From Sisyra terminalis (lineage: Eukaryota; Arthropoda; Insecta; Neuroptera; Sisyridae): a stretch of DNA of 64,000 nt. The position numbers and the translations under genes are program-made. Under the pieces are notes generated by a model. It had not been told where the DNA came from and searched no databases. It saw only the letters and a program-made list of their open reading frames with translations. Each line of letters starts with the position of its first letter. The stretch's first letter is position 1. The DNA lies in NCBI GenBank assembly GCA_958496175.1, contig OY292277.1:22524282-22588281 (forward strand), in the 5' to 3' direction. Shown here in pieces: positions 49,286 to 60,964 of the stretch.

Positions 49286-49329
49286 TCACGCGCGTACATA
49301 AATATACACAATGTTATTTTATTTTTGTT

Positions 49330-49362
49330 CGACGTTTCGTCACCTTTCGGGACTTTATCAAG
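49330..49362 (-). ncRNA. hammerhead-ribozyme-like motif, isolated Penelope-type terminus
   Basis: On the minus strand: CTTGATAAA, stem II strand GTCCC, tetraloop GAAA, then GG-T-GAC (GG pairs with CC, T bulged, GAC pairs with GTC), then GAAAC and GTCG. It aligns with the motif at 25355-25390; the stem II sequence differs but pairing is kept. The core (CTTGATAAA) is closer to CUGAUGA than in the other copy but still not canonical. No RT or GIY-YIG frame lies nearby, so this is a solo terminal repeat or a remnant. Confidence 0.6.
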
Positions 49363-51049
49363 TATTCAATTGAGTATAGTATTTTGCCTATTAGTAAATT
49401 GATTTTAAAAATATAGAAACACAAAGTACTCATATTTATATTATGAGGAGTAATATAATGTAACTAGTAGTTGCCCGTTGCATTCGCAACTAAAGGTTTT
49501 AGTTGTTTAATATGAAATAATGTAGAGTTAATCAACAATCGAAATTTTAAATTTAATAATCAAAGTGTTGTTAATTAAAAAAACTGTATCTAAAATTATA
49601 TTAAGAAATATTTTTTATATCATTTTAATAACAACATTTTAAATAACGTCATTTCACTAAATTAGTATGAAATTTGAATACTTATGTAGTACTTATACCA
49701 AATTGTCGATTTTAAATTTTGGTTCGTCTTTCAACAATCAAACTTTTTAAAATCTATTTTTTTATGAACCAATGGTTGTGATCTGGAGTAGTTATATATT
49801 CGGCTGAAAAGCAAAAAGGTAGCAATTTTTGCCATATATTTCACTGTCAAATCAAATATAAAATCTTCGATACTAACTCGGTAATTAGAACAATTTGAAA
49901 ACCAATTATTGTTATTGAAAATAAATAACTTCCACGCTTTCCACCTATTTCCAAAAATTTTGTATGTACAACGTCCAAATGTGCGAAATCGAATAGCTTT
50001 TTAGTCATGTTAACTAACATAAAGGTCATAATTTTTTTTTCGTTTTATATTGTACTTTCAAATATAAGTGCACATTTGTGTCGATGAAATTTGGAAAGTG
50101 TTTTCCTTATACGATGCAGATATATAATAAGAAAGGGTTTTTGAAAATTTCTCCCCTAAAACAGTGAAAAACGGTAGCAAAGTTTATAAATGATAACGTT
50201 TAATAAACAATCGAAATTATCAATAATCAACCAAAGTCCGTTAGAAGCGAATATTTACAACTGGCTAACTATTTGTCGCGCTTTTATTACAAATAATACA
50301 AAATTTAAATTCATAAAAAAATGTACCATCGGGTGCGTAAGTAATTATTTAATGTGCTTGAGTAATAATATTTTGACAAACGTAAATAGTTGCTAAGAAA
50401 AAATACAAAAAAACAAAAAATTTGGTAAATAGCCGGTTTGATCAAATAGGCATGTTTGAATGTTGTGCGCGGTGTCAACTTACCCCTACCAACGTTTTGA
50501 ATGCGTAAGTGGAGATAACAGAGCGCATGCGCATAGCTCTGAACGCACGGACGGCAAGATAGTCAATTAATATATAAGATAACCCCGGCTTATTTGTGTA
50601 ATTGATTAATATTCCGACAATGCATTTTAAATGCATTTTTACCTACAATAACCATTTTCTTTATGAACCGCTTTAATTAGCGACAATTTTAGAAAAAACG
50701 GGAACTTTTATTACTTAATAGAACGAAGATATAACCACTGCATCTTTATTAATGTTTATTTGTATATATAGATAGATGAAAAAGATGATATTAAATATTA
50801 AAATTTTCATAATTATAAACTATAATTTTTTTTCTCAGCGAATTTTTTGTAGTTAGATTATGACTCATGAAAAAATCTCTTTCCGGGATGAGTTATATGT
50901 CTTGTTTTATGATGGAATTAACGTTGTTTTTATGGAAATTTAATTGATCGATGATTAAGGTAGCTTCCTTCTTTTGAAGATTGGCCACAACGATTTTTGA
51001 AACCGAAAAAATTATGTAAATTTTTTTTTGAAATAACGCCTGCAGATAG
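49363..51049. other. AT-rich DNA with a repeated segment pair
   Basis: TAATCAACAATCGAAATTTT (about 49529) and TAATAAACAATCGAAATTAT (about 50200), each followed by AATAATCAA-type sequence, suggest two copies of a dispersed repeat. GTTGCCCGTTGCATTCGCAA at about 49472 resembles ends of LINE-type repeats in other insects. No gene is supported. Confidence 0.4.
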
Positions 51050-51330
51050 TCGGGTATTTGAAGGAGGATCTTGACGAAAATCCACAACTGTGTTTCTAGA
51101 ATTTCGCCCGAGGACCCCATCGAACTTCATCGGCCGTATGGCCGATGAAGAAAATGGCTCGATATTTCCTTTAATTTTCCCCCAGTTTGCACTTGCACGC
51201 TTTTTCAATTCGTGTATTTCGGGTCACGTGACACGCTTACACATACAGACGAGCGGACGTGGGCCCTTGTTTGATCAAATGTGAAACAGTCATTAGGTTC
51301 AATTACAAAACAAGATAATCATAGACACGG
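51050..51330. promoter_or_regulatory. GC-richer island with hairpin and E-box, candidate conserved element
   Basis: A perfect hairpin CTTCATCGGCC-gtat-GGCCGATGAAG lies at 51125-51150. About 75 bp further on GTCACGTGAC contains the palindromic E-box CACGTG. Overlapping frames of 64 codons (plus) and 92 codons (minus) have no recognised domain. The sharp composition contrast suggests a conserved element; regulatory function is inference. Confidence 0.35.
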
Positions 51331-52245
51331 CAGCGAAGGTATAGCATGTGCCGAGCACACAGCGTGAGAACCACGATCCAAGGAACTTCTTTCTTTCATC
51401 CATACACTTTTTTTTTATTTCAGATTTACTCACACCCAAAACTAAAACCTAGATAAAAACATGCCCATCAGGACAGTTTTTTCCACCACCGAGAAGTGTG
51501 TGAAAATTCTAGTTCCCGACCAAAAATTCTTGAGCCCTTAATGATAACCCCAGGCATAATTAGCTTAATGAAAACAAATCGTTCATGTACACATAATTCA
51601 TCTTTCCAATGCCCAAGCACGAGCTACAATCGCTTCATTTCAGTAAAAAAGAAAAATGTCATTTTTTTTGTCTTAGTAAAATTTCCACAACTCCTACGCA
51701 CACCTGTTCAATGCTGATTCGGCCACCAGAAGGTCGAACGTATTGAACGAGTGTTATAGGAAAACGGTTTGTATAGCTCGTGTAATTCTTAGGTATCGAA
51801 CAATAATAATAATATGCAAAATAATCCAAAATGAATAAGGAGAGAGCAGCCCAAAGGCGTTCGTTTAACCCATCCATAACAGGTGGCTGCATCTGAAGGG
51901 ATGCATTACTGTTTCACCTGTTCTGGGATTCTCAGCTGGAAAATTCATACTCAACCAAAAATTTGAAATCCTCCCAAAGCTTTTTTTTTGAATTATTAAC
52001 TTAGCCACTATTAGCAATCAAAGTAAAACTTAAAAATATATTTATTCTATTTTTCAGAATATTTGTCTTCTTTGAAGTATATCAACTTTGATCGTAAAAT
52101 ATATCTAAGAAATGCACACTTTATAATCAAATTAAAATTTAATGCCTTTGCAATAGACAAAAATATGTCGCAATCAAATATTCTGTGCAGAGTACTTTAT
52201 CACAAATAAATAATGTAATATGTATGTTAAACTATTAATTTTAGT
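51331..52245. other. mixed-composition DNA, nothing recognised
   Basis: Moderately GC-balanced from 51331 to about 51920, AT-rich afterwards. Short ORFs of 73 and 77 codons have no signature. Confidence 0.4.
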
Positions 52246-52325
52246 AATTGCCAAGCAATCTTCTTTAATGGTCATCAAGTAGTGTTAGATCTTTCCACTT
52301 TCCGCAATTGCAATATGATGAATCT
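52246..52325. repeat. fragment of the 45615 family, reverse orientation
   Basis: ATTGCCAAGCAATC, GGTCATCAAGTAGTG and the GCAATTGCAATATGATGAAT region correspond to the reverse complement of about 45718-45793. Ends are not recognisable. Confidence 0.6.
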
Positions 52326-52710
52326 CCACATGCGCTCCTTTATTTTTCACATATTTTTTTTTTAAGTGACTTACTTATTTTATAGTAATTTAACATATAG
52401 TATTAAGTTGTAAAATTTAAGATAATTTGGCAATTATTCTCAGAGATTTCATCCAAAATTTACAACTAATCCAAGTAAAACATCTTTTGTCTTTGCAGCC
52501 CAAATTTAGTAGACTTACAGGATCAGCAAAAAAATGTATATAGAACCTTTCTCTTCAATAATAAAATCAGCTATCTCCTTCTTGTTGCCTAAACTACGCC
52601 AAAGTTTTTTTTGTTTTTTATCGGTGTTTTACCATTGCAATTTTCAATCAAAATATTTATCTCTATAGAACAACGTGACATAAAAGCTCTAGCTTATCAA
52701 AGAATAAACA

Positions 52711-52798
52711 AGCCTATTGGTGGCCGAGTAGTTAAGGTGGCCACTTCAAAGTGGTAGGTGCTGGGTTCGATTCTCGTATCGATGAAATTTTCAATACC
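52711..52798 (+). mobile_element. tRNA-derived SINE, best-preserved A and B boxes
   Basis: AGCCTATTGGTGGCCGAGTA, GTTAAGGTGGCCACTTC, then GGTGCTGGGTTCGATTCTCG with an intact B box (GGTTCGATTC), CGTATCGATGAAATTTTCAA; the tail is cut off after about 88 bp. The head matches the start of tRNA-Ser type genes (GTGGCCGAGTGGTTAAGG) at nearly every position. Confidence 0.87.
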
Positions 52799-54000
52799 AA
52801 AACGAGCCAAACCGGCATTCTATTTCAAAAGTTTCACCTATAGTCCACAATTGCATCAAAATGATAAAAAAGTTCAAATTATTAATATATAATTGAATTT
52901 TAGAAGTAGGTACAAAACAATATATTTGTTGCAAAAAATTAAAATTTCATCACAAATAACATTTATAGTCGATACAAAAACTTTGAATTATATTTTTTCA
53001 AATGATTTAGAAATGATTGAGTTTAAAAAAATAATATAAAACGCACCAAACGTAACGTGACGTCATAATGTTAAAATTGTTCTACAATAGTACGCTGTCG
53101 ACAATTTCTTATTATGTATTGACTAAGTATATATAGTTATATTCAAAAAAATATTTTTTGACACCAAATTTGATCTTTTTCATAATTTAATTTAAAGAAT
53201 TTATAAGGGTTTATAAGTTTAATTTTTTTCCCAACTCCAATGTACGGTAGTGTTGTAAATATAATTTTTCACATCGTTTCACAGGTGATATGACAATACG
53301 TCCTATATGCCTGCAATATGAGTTTTCCAGGTGAGACAAAAGAATACTTTTTAGGTGCTTGTATGGCGTCGTATGATAGATTTGATTTTAGTTTTGTTCT
53401 AAATACCTTACAAATACAGTTAGGAGATATTTTTACCAAATACTCAAAGAAATATAATTCAGAAGGCACCAAATGTTTTATTTTCTTGCAATAATGTACA
53501 TTGGAGGTATTGCCACATCATCGACGATATCTTCTTTTAGCCAAAAAATATAATATTATAATAAATAATTATCAGAATAATATGCGATTATAACAACAAT
53601 AAACTTATCATCACATGTAATATTGATAATCTACATTTTTGTAATATTTTCTAATGCAAAAGTTCATCGTTGATTTTTTTATGAATTGCGTGGAATGGAA
53701 TGACTGTGTATATAGAGACCTTAATTCTGTACTCAAATTTTCTCCAAAGAGAATTTCATTTAATTTGATTAATTGAATTTATTAACTTTATTGACTTAAA
53801 CAATTGAAGAACTGGGTTGGTTTTCTATCTTCTGAATTGGCATCCAGAAAAATATATAAAAGAAAAATGACCTAAAATCCATTTTTTCACGATTTTATTT
53901 TTTATAAAGTAGTTTGATTTTATATTTATCCATTCACAAGTTAATTTGGTCTTATATTCACTTAAGTGTATTTAAGCTATTATGATTAAAAATTGAATTC
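52799..54000. other. AT-rich DNA, nothing recognised
   Basis: One further CGTGACGTCA occurs near 53056. A 67-codon minus frame has no signature. No element ends are seen. Confidence 0.45.
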
Positions 54001-54160
54001 TACTACGGACCAAGTGGTCATGGAGCTCACTCCAAAACTGGGTTCGTTTCTCGAATCGAACTAATTGTCAATATTTCTCGATTTACGTTTTTTTACTCAT
54101 ACTAGAGCCACACAAACTTTAGCAGCTATAAAGTTCAAATAAATAAGAACAAAAAATAAA
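54001..54160 (+). mobile_element. tRNA-derived SINE, decayed head
   Basis: CGGACCAAGTGGTCATGGAG replaces the A box; ACTCCAAAACTGGGTTCGTT shows a deletion between the boxes. ATATTTCTCGATTTACG, ACTAGAGCCACACAAACTT and AGCAGCTATAAAG preserve the tail order. Confidence 0.8.
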
Positions 54161-55933
54161 GATTGACAATTACTTTAATTATATAATAATTTTTTTTTAT
54201 ATACCTACATATATTCAGAATATTGTACGTTTACTGATATATATTTTATACCTTTTAACATTGAGAATGACAGACACATGTTGAACAATAAATTCAAATC
54301 TATGAGTTACTAGAAGACAAGAATCCTTTCTCGCCATTTATAGCCAGAGAGAATTGCGTGTCAAACAGGAAAAATATCAATTTATTAAGCAAAACGGAAT
54401 GCCAGCTATGCATCGGTTTAGGGCATCGTTTGTTATCCTCGAATAAAATGCATCGTTGTCTTAGGTAAACGTCGAAAGAAAATAAAGCGTAAATCGTACA
54501 TACAGCTTTACCCCTAAGAAAAACGATACATTTTTCAAAAACCTAGTTAGTTACGCAACAAAAGTTACACCTGCTTAGTAAATTTTTGAAAAATGAAAAT
54601 TTTATGATGAAAACCAAGTCAGGTTTGTTGTTTGTAAATATTATAAAAAAAATCGATGGTAAGGAAAAAAATCTTTGGATAGTGGGAGTCGAACGAAGTG
54701 CCCGCGGCATTGACACGAATTTAGGGTTTGCTCGCCGGTTCGACTATATTATTATTGTTATTATTATTAAAGAAGAACATTTATATTTTATAAACGGATC
54801 GCATGTGGCTGAACGCTACGAGTCCTTATAGTATGTATTCTTTAGGTTCATTATGGAAAGAGCCGGTGTCATTTTGCAGCAGTTACTCACCGATTGCTCA
54901 CTGAAGTTTCAGATATAAAAATAATAATGAGGATCCGTTTCCCACGATCATTGCTCATTTCAGTCAATCAATTGCGTCATATTCCAGGCGTAGTCAATAA
55001 GTTATAAGTTCGGCGAGGTTGAATTATTACCCTTAACAACACATAAGATCAAATTCTTTTCATGTACTACACATTTTTGAGTTAAGTATTCACACGTTAT
55101 TTGCGTTCCATTATTGTTTCAACCTGATGCCTATTCACCCATTTAAATTTATGTTTATTATACCCCAAAGAAATTTATTAACAAGTGTGCAATAGTTTTG
55201 AATTTTTTGTTGAAAATTATGAATCTTAAACAATGAAAATTGATAAATTTAAAACAGAGGTCTTACAATTTTTAATTAAAAAAAAAAAAAAACATAAATT
55301 CATGCACTTTTTTAAGATTATTTATTATTGTTCCAGAAATTGTATAATTTTGTAATAAGTACAAAAATAAATTTAATTAGGGCTTAAAGAATTGACATTA
55401 TTGCCTAAAATTCTAAAATTTAAGTTACTTAAAGGTTTTATTCAAAAAATATAAAGGTTACGTAATTGAATGTATCGTTATTTGGTTATTGCATTTATTA
55501 ATTTACCAATTACATTTATATATAAACCAACATGTTTGGCCCATTATGATCTTTTTTATATATTTTTTTTAATATCTTTTTGGTAGAATAACTAATGCTT
55601 CAACGTTCTGATATGGTTCGACTCCCTTGGACGATAATTTTTCAGCGGAATTTTGATTAATTAGAGATGAAAGTATTATTTGCTTCCCATTTATTTTTTT
55701 TGAAGTCATACTTCTTTAGGCGTATTATAAATTTTATAGTAATAAATAAACATTCTACATATCTGAAAAGTCAATAGAAAAAATTGAATTTGTTAAATAT
55801 AGAATTGTAAGCTCAGAAAACAGAAATGATTTGTAACGCTTTATTAATTCTTTCCAAAATTGGTGATTTTAATTTAAGTGTTTTTGGCCTTATTTTTTTT
55901 TCTACACTAAAAATGTGCATGAAGACTATTTTA
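54161..55933. other. AT-rich DNA with a modest island near 54.7-55.0 kb
   Basis: About 54660-55020 is richer in GC; an 81-codon frame (54586-54831) has no signature. At 55702-55717 GAAGTCATACTTCTTT matches the terminal repeat of the 47764 family. The rest is AT-rich and featureless. Confidence 0.4.
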
Positions 55934-55985
55934 CAAAGTCGAAAATGTAACGTTGCCAGATTGTGGGTGTGCTAAAATAGCCTTG
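55934..55985. mobile_element. half of a long-TIR MITE (31552 family)
   Basis: CAAAGTCGAAAATGTAACG, then TTGCCAGATTGTGGGTGTGC and TAAAATAGCCTTGA match the right arm of the element at 31552-31779. The other arm is absent. Confidence 0.8.
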
Positions 55986-56104
55986 AACTTAGCTTTTTAT
56001 TAAATTAAAGAAAAAAGCTCAGGTTTTTAAGATCCGTTAGATTTAAAATTACCTATCTATACACTATTTATTAATGTAATTTTCTAACGGTCAAAGTTTT
56101 TAAC

Positions 56105-56226
56105 AGTGACTCTAGGATAAATAAAAAAAGATAAATCGAGAAATATGGAATATTTGCTCCATATGAGAATTGAACCCAGCACCTACAGTTTTGGAGTGGC
56201 ATTTTTACTACACGGCCACCCCACAG
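56105..56226 (-). mobile_element. tRNA-derived SINE, reverse orientation
   Basis: On the minus strand: GGGGTGGCCGTGTAGTAAAA, then ATGCCACTCCAAAACTGTAG, GTGCTGGGTTCAATTCTCA (B-box-like), TCCATATTTCTCGATTTATC, and the tail TTTATTTATCCTAGAGTCAC. The A box is altered. Confidence 0.85.
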
Positions 56227-57323
56227 CTTTTACTTAGTATATCTTCTTACTTTTTGCAATTTATAAATTAATAAATTATAATTATCAGGACATTTGGAAA
56301 CTTTTATGTTACAAATTTTTTTGCCAGAAACTGAAATATTAAGTACCTTGAAAACGCGATTTGGGTTTCTCAAACATAAAAAAAATATCTTTTTCAAACA
56401 GTTTATTATAGATAATATCACATAATTTTAAGAATTTCTTGATATATTTTGGTAAAAAAATAATTAAAAGAAAAATATGGTGTCAATATTAAACAAATAT
56501 TTTGTTTCCGTTGCCAGCTATGTATTTTTTTTTTTGGTATACTGTGATTCTTATTTTACCAGGAAAATCTATGCTATCTATTTTACAAATAAAAAACGTG
56601 TTTCAAAAACCTTTCAGAACCCACACTAAGGAAAAGTATCATTCATATCAATTTCACATGAAATTCAATGCAATTAACCACCCACATTACAAATTTTATT
56701 GTCATTGTAATTTTGTTATTTTAGACCCTTTTAAGACGATAAAATGTTAGCGAAGACTTATTGCGCTATGTCAGTATATATTTATATTAGTACAAAATAA
56801 AATAAGAAGTTAATTAGTATTTAGTTACTTTTCTTTTATCTTTTTTGTGTAGGTAAGCTGTGAAGAAAAATAAATCGTAGGAAAATGATGTTAAATTATT
56901 AAGATTCCAGAAGAGTTAATACTGATTTATTGAATACCTTTTGTACTTTTAATCACTAATCATTATTCTCTGGTAAAATCTGGCAAATAATTCAGAAATT
57001 TCATCCTTGAAATATTTAAATTATTAATTAATTAATTATTAATTAAAGAAATAAGTATGTAATTACACTTTTACAATGTCAAAATCAATACTATTTGCAT
57101 TTTTTTTTTGATAATTTAGTATGATCAATATTCAATTCTCTTTTCTGTTTTTTTTTTTTGCTATTTTGACATAGTTCTACTCGATGATTATTCTGTTTTG
57201 TCAAGTTTTGTTTTGTTGTACCTATAACCCAAAATTAATTTTTTTCCTAATAAAGAAACTATTGAAGAAGTGTTTCGGTTTTTTCGCAACAATAAAGAAC
57301 TTTTTTCACGAAACATTCTATAG
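56227..57323. other. AT-rich DNA, nothing recognised
   Basis: Short ORFs with A/T-driven composition; an ATTAATTAATTATTAATTAA simple repeat at about 57023-57047. Confidence 0.5.
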
Positions 57324-57711
57324 TAGAGATGCGACATTAAGGAGAAAAAATCGATTAATTAAAATTTGATTTGTTCCCTTATTATTTGAAAGAATGCTTG
57401 CATTTCTTTCTTCTCTATGTGTTACGATAAGGGTGATGATTTGAAAATAATAAATAATTATCTGTCATTATTAATAACTATCAAAAATCGTGGAAAAAGT
57501 AAGTACTTTTACCACTTCTGTACTCCTTACCGTTCCAGACTACTCTCTGAACTCGGAAGGGTTGCGGACGTAAAAATGCGACAGTGAACAAAAAAAGCGA
57601 TTAATAATTAATCGATTTATTGTTATATTAAAATCGATTGGTAAAAAATTGAATCTTTTTAGAATAAATAATCGATTTCTTTCAGAATCGATTATTTTTT
57701 TCACATCCCTA
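57324..57711. mobile_element. 388-bp TIR element, hAT-like
   Basis: Left end TAGAGATGCGACA, then AAAAAATCGATTAATT; right end ATCGATTATTTTTTTCACAT and CCCTA, whose reverse complement starts TAGGGATGTGA. Flanks TTCTATAG (57316-57323) and CTCTAAAG (57712-57719) agree at six of eight, which fits an 8-bp target duplication. Internal AATCGATT motifs recur. No transposase frame is present. The element at 40981 is an older relative. Confidence 0.75.
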
Positions 57712-58083
57712 CTCTAAAGCTTATACCTATAATCTATAATCTATAATCTTATAAGCTTATTTAACCTGATTTCTCAAGAAATTATTTTTTTGAGTTGCAC
57801 TTGTTTATTTTTAAAGTAGTTTTATGTTTTCTAGAGTGTAGGTATCTATACTTTAAATAATTTAGTTATTTTCATAGGGTTTTTTTAGACTAAAAAAATT
57901 AATCAAATTTGTTTTTAAATGATTTTTAACTGGGTGAAAACTTTAAATAATTGCACCTGAAATTTTCTACCAATATTTATTTTAGATTGATTAATTTAGG
58001 TTTGATTTCATTGGGGTAACATACGAATCTTTTGTGCTCGTAATAAATGTTTCTTTAAGTCTATGCATTTGCAATTTGATTTA

Positions 58084-58642
58084 CAGTCTCTGGCCATATT
58101 ATTAGACCCACTTAAGATTTTATACAAAATGTACACATTCTACTAAATTAAATTTAGTGCTGTTTACTTTTTACATTATAAAAAGTTGTATTTATTTTTA
58201 AGAAATATATTTTCTGGATAAGGGTAAAACCTTGTTTATTGTCCCTAGTCCCCTACTTGAGGATAATAGCCTTGATTTGAAACCCATTGAAAATATGTCG
58301 AAGTTGCTGAAGAAAAAAGTAGCTAGTCACAACAGAAAAATAGCCCTTAGAAAAAATATTCACGTATGGAATCATCATCCAGAAATCATCATCCAGTAGA
58401 CGGTATTGTCCTACATAGACTGCATACTGTGCAAAATCGGAACTTAAATATCAGTAAGCGAGCTTTCAACTACATATTAAACAATTCAGCTCACCATAAT
58501 TATGATGATTTTTAATTATTTTGATGGTAAAAATGTATTTTTAATAAATAAATATGATTTTTAGTTACGCTAGTTGGTAATAAGACTAATAAATAAAATT
58601 TGTACAGGAAAGTTAAACCCAATCAAAAATATGGACCCAAAA
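58084..58642. mobile_element. Tc1/mariner-like element, degraded
   Basis: The left end CAGTCTCTGGCCATATTATT and AGACCCACTT resembles Tc1-type termini (CAGT..TGGCCA...); the right end near 58620-58642 (TCAAAAATATGGACCC) is its imperfect inverse. It contains the transposase remnant at 58268-58399. At about 560 bp it is too short to be intact. Confidence 0.6.
58268..58399 (+). pseudogene. Tc1-like transposase C-terminal fragment
   Basis: The frame reads SLDLKPIENMSKLLKKKVA and continues to WNHHPEIIIQ then stop. This corresponds to the SPDLNPIENxWxxLKxxV block, which includes the last catalytic-region motif of DDE/DDD Tc1/mariner transposases, with the Asn of DLNPIEN changed to Lys and the Trp changed to Ser. 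Later codons (TVLSYIDC) loosely follow the family's SMPRRxxAVI region beyond the stop. The catalytic triad region upstream is gone. Confidence 0.7.
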
Positions 58643-58689
58643 TAAAAAAAGCTCTTACTTCACGTTTTATATACAAATTTTGTAGGTTT

Positions 58690-60000
58690 TTCGATGCAGA
58701 ACCACTGGTTTAATCTCGGTGTATTCCAGGGTATCATTACATTAAATTGTTTACATGTGATTGAGAGGGGGAATAATTTCGATCACGGTTGGATTCATTT
58801 TATGGATGGCTGTCATTGACGATGAGAGTTAAAAATCAAATGCACGTCCCCCCTCTAATTATGAGTAAATGATAACGTTTTTCGACATAAAACGTTTTCG
58901 TATGGAATTCCAATACCACCTGGGAACGCTGAGAAATATCATTATAAAAACAGAAATTCTTGAACTAAATGAAAAAGCAAATTATTGGTTTTAGAATTGG
59001 CACAGAAATCGATCAATTTTTTCTCGATTCCAGTTTTGTGTTAATCATAGTGTTTTACGAGTAGGAAATTTTCCTAATTGTTAAACTGTTAACGGTTTCG
59101 AGCGGGCAAAAAAGCCACCCCACATTTGGACTCTGTCACACAGAACCGTTTATGATTTAATGAACAGTTGCGCATCAAAAACAATGAAATGAAAGAGGGG
59201 GCGGTTTGGGCACATTGTGTTCCCAGGCTACATTGTTTTAGGGTTGCCCTCCAACCTATACTTATCGGCGGACAAAACTTGGCGGCCAACTTAGTGTATA
59301 TTCATGTTATGGTTTGCGGCGCCTCCGCGGGGCCGCCCAATGGGCCCCGAGGACGCCTCTGGCGCGAGCTCTCCGCACAAAATCAGAGCAGCACACTTGC
59401 CTCAAATCGGGCCATTTCATGGGAATTTTGATTTTCAGGTGATAATAATATGGGGGTTACATTTATATATTGCTATGGATGAGCAATCCTTTCGGGTCTT
59501 AATATGCTTATAATTTAATTTTGCCGCCAGGCGGTCCTTATGTTTTTTCTGCTAGACAATTTAAATAAAGATTTTGTCCAAAAACATCACTAATCTCCGT
59601 TCCAAGAACGGAAGATCGACGACAATTATTCGGGTTTGTCGCTTTTTCGCGCGTTGGAATCTCTTCCACTTCACACCAATCTGTTTAATAGAGAAATCCA
59701 ATCTAAAACTCTTTGGCTTATTGATCCAAATTAAATTTTCAGAAAGAGCTATTAATGAGGCAAATGACGGCTCCTTAAAGAAAATACGCTTTCATCTTTA
59801 ATTGTTGCCCGATACATTTTAATTGCAGTGTTAAGATACAAGGGGTGGACATTTCCAGATGTAGTTTATAACAGAGTTTTAAAAGAGTAAAAAGGAGTGG
59901 TGCGGCGCGGCGCCACAAACACAATTCATTATTACGCTGTCCGCTGATTTTTTCCACCCAAAATTTTAGTCAGTTCCACTCCCCATGTTCTTGTGACGTT
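58690..60000. other. GC-richer islands, candidate conserved non-coding DNA
   Basis: The core at 59310-59380 is strongly GC- and CpG-rich (GCGGCGCCTCCGCGGGGCCG). Overlapping frames of 66, 87 and 69 codons on both strands have no family signature and reflect low stop density. A second balanced stretch lies at 59600-59960. Possible explanations are regulatory elements or an unrecognised exon; neither is proven. Confidence 0.3.
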
Positions 60001-60959
60001 TAATATTTTTCATGAAAAAATTATTGTTTATGAAAAAAAAGAGAAATAAATTATTATCATGCATTATAATAATAATAATAAATGTTATTTGTAAGATTTT
60101 GGTGGTTCATGGAAGTCGCAAATGGTTATCTACGGTTCAAAAGGGCGGTTTTAGTTTTCATGGATAATTATAGCTCTTTATTTAAGATATAAACATAGGA
60201 TTCGTGGATTGATTTTTGAATTTTGCCTTCGTGGAAAAAACACTTATTTTATCGAGGACCTTAACTTAATAAAAGAGGAAAATAAAAAGACCAAAAATCT
60301 TGAAAGAAATTTTGCAATTGTGACAATTCCACTGTAAAACCATTTCTGTAAATCTCAAGTGTCGTTTTTTTTTCTGGAAATTCAATACTGTCGCCATTTA
60401 CAGTCTGATTGATTTTTAAAATTGGAAAAAAAGAGATAATCATTGATCGATTTGATAATTGTGCATTTGGTTCGTTGCACAGAAACAAAGTAAATCATGA
60501 TCAATGTTTGTGTTTTTCTTTTATGGATTTTTTGGATTCAGTTAGCTATGATATATTTGATTTATTTGGGGTGTGTAGACAGGATGGTTATGTAGCCTCT
60601 GGAGACTTTTTGAAGATTTTTGTATTTTAGGTTCGGTAGCCGATAGACACCTGTCGCCCCTTTGGCGCCCGTTTCAACCAGCAAATGCATATAGGTTACA
60701 AATGTGATGTTGTGGTGAGCATTTGGATGATGCGATGGTTAATTTGGCTGAGGTAATTATTGAAGTAATTATTGTCGATGGTAGTCTATTTAATTATAGA
60801 CAAAAAACTCAACACACTTCCTTAAAGTATCATTGAACGCAAAATGAAATCAAAATTCACTTCAAATTTTTGTATCTCTATATTCTTATTCCTTTGTTAC
60901 ACATATCACTAATACTTCAATAAAAATAATTATTAGGAATTAATTTGTACACTTACATT
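60001..60959. other. AT-rich DNA, nothing firm
   Basis: An AATAATAAT short repeat at about 60066-60081. ORFs of 75 and 73 codons (60261-60630) have no signature. Confidence 0.45.
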
Positions 60960-60964
60960 TTTAC

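Noticed and set aside
52711..52780. Functional tRNA-Ser gene
   Set aside because: The A and B boxes are good, but the body between them does not fold to a type II tRNA with anticodon and variable arm, and the same sequence recurs as a dispersed family with a non-tRNA tail.
59089..59513. Exon in the GC-rich island
   Set aside because: Several overlapping frames are open on both strands, and no splice pair or protein family is recognisable.
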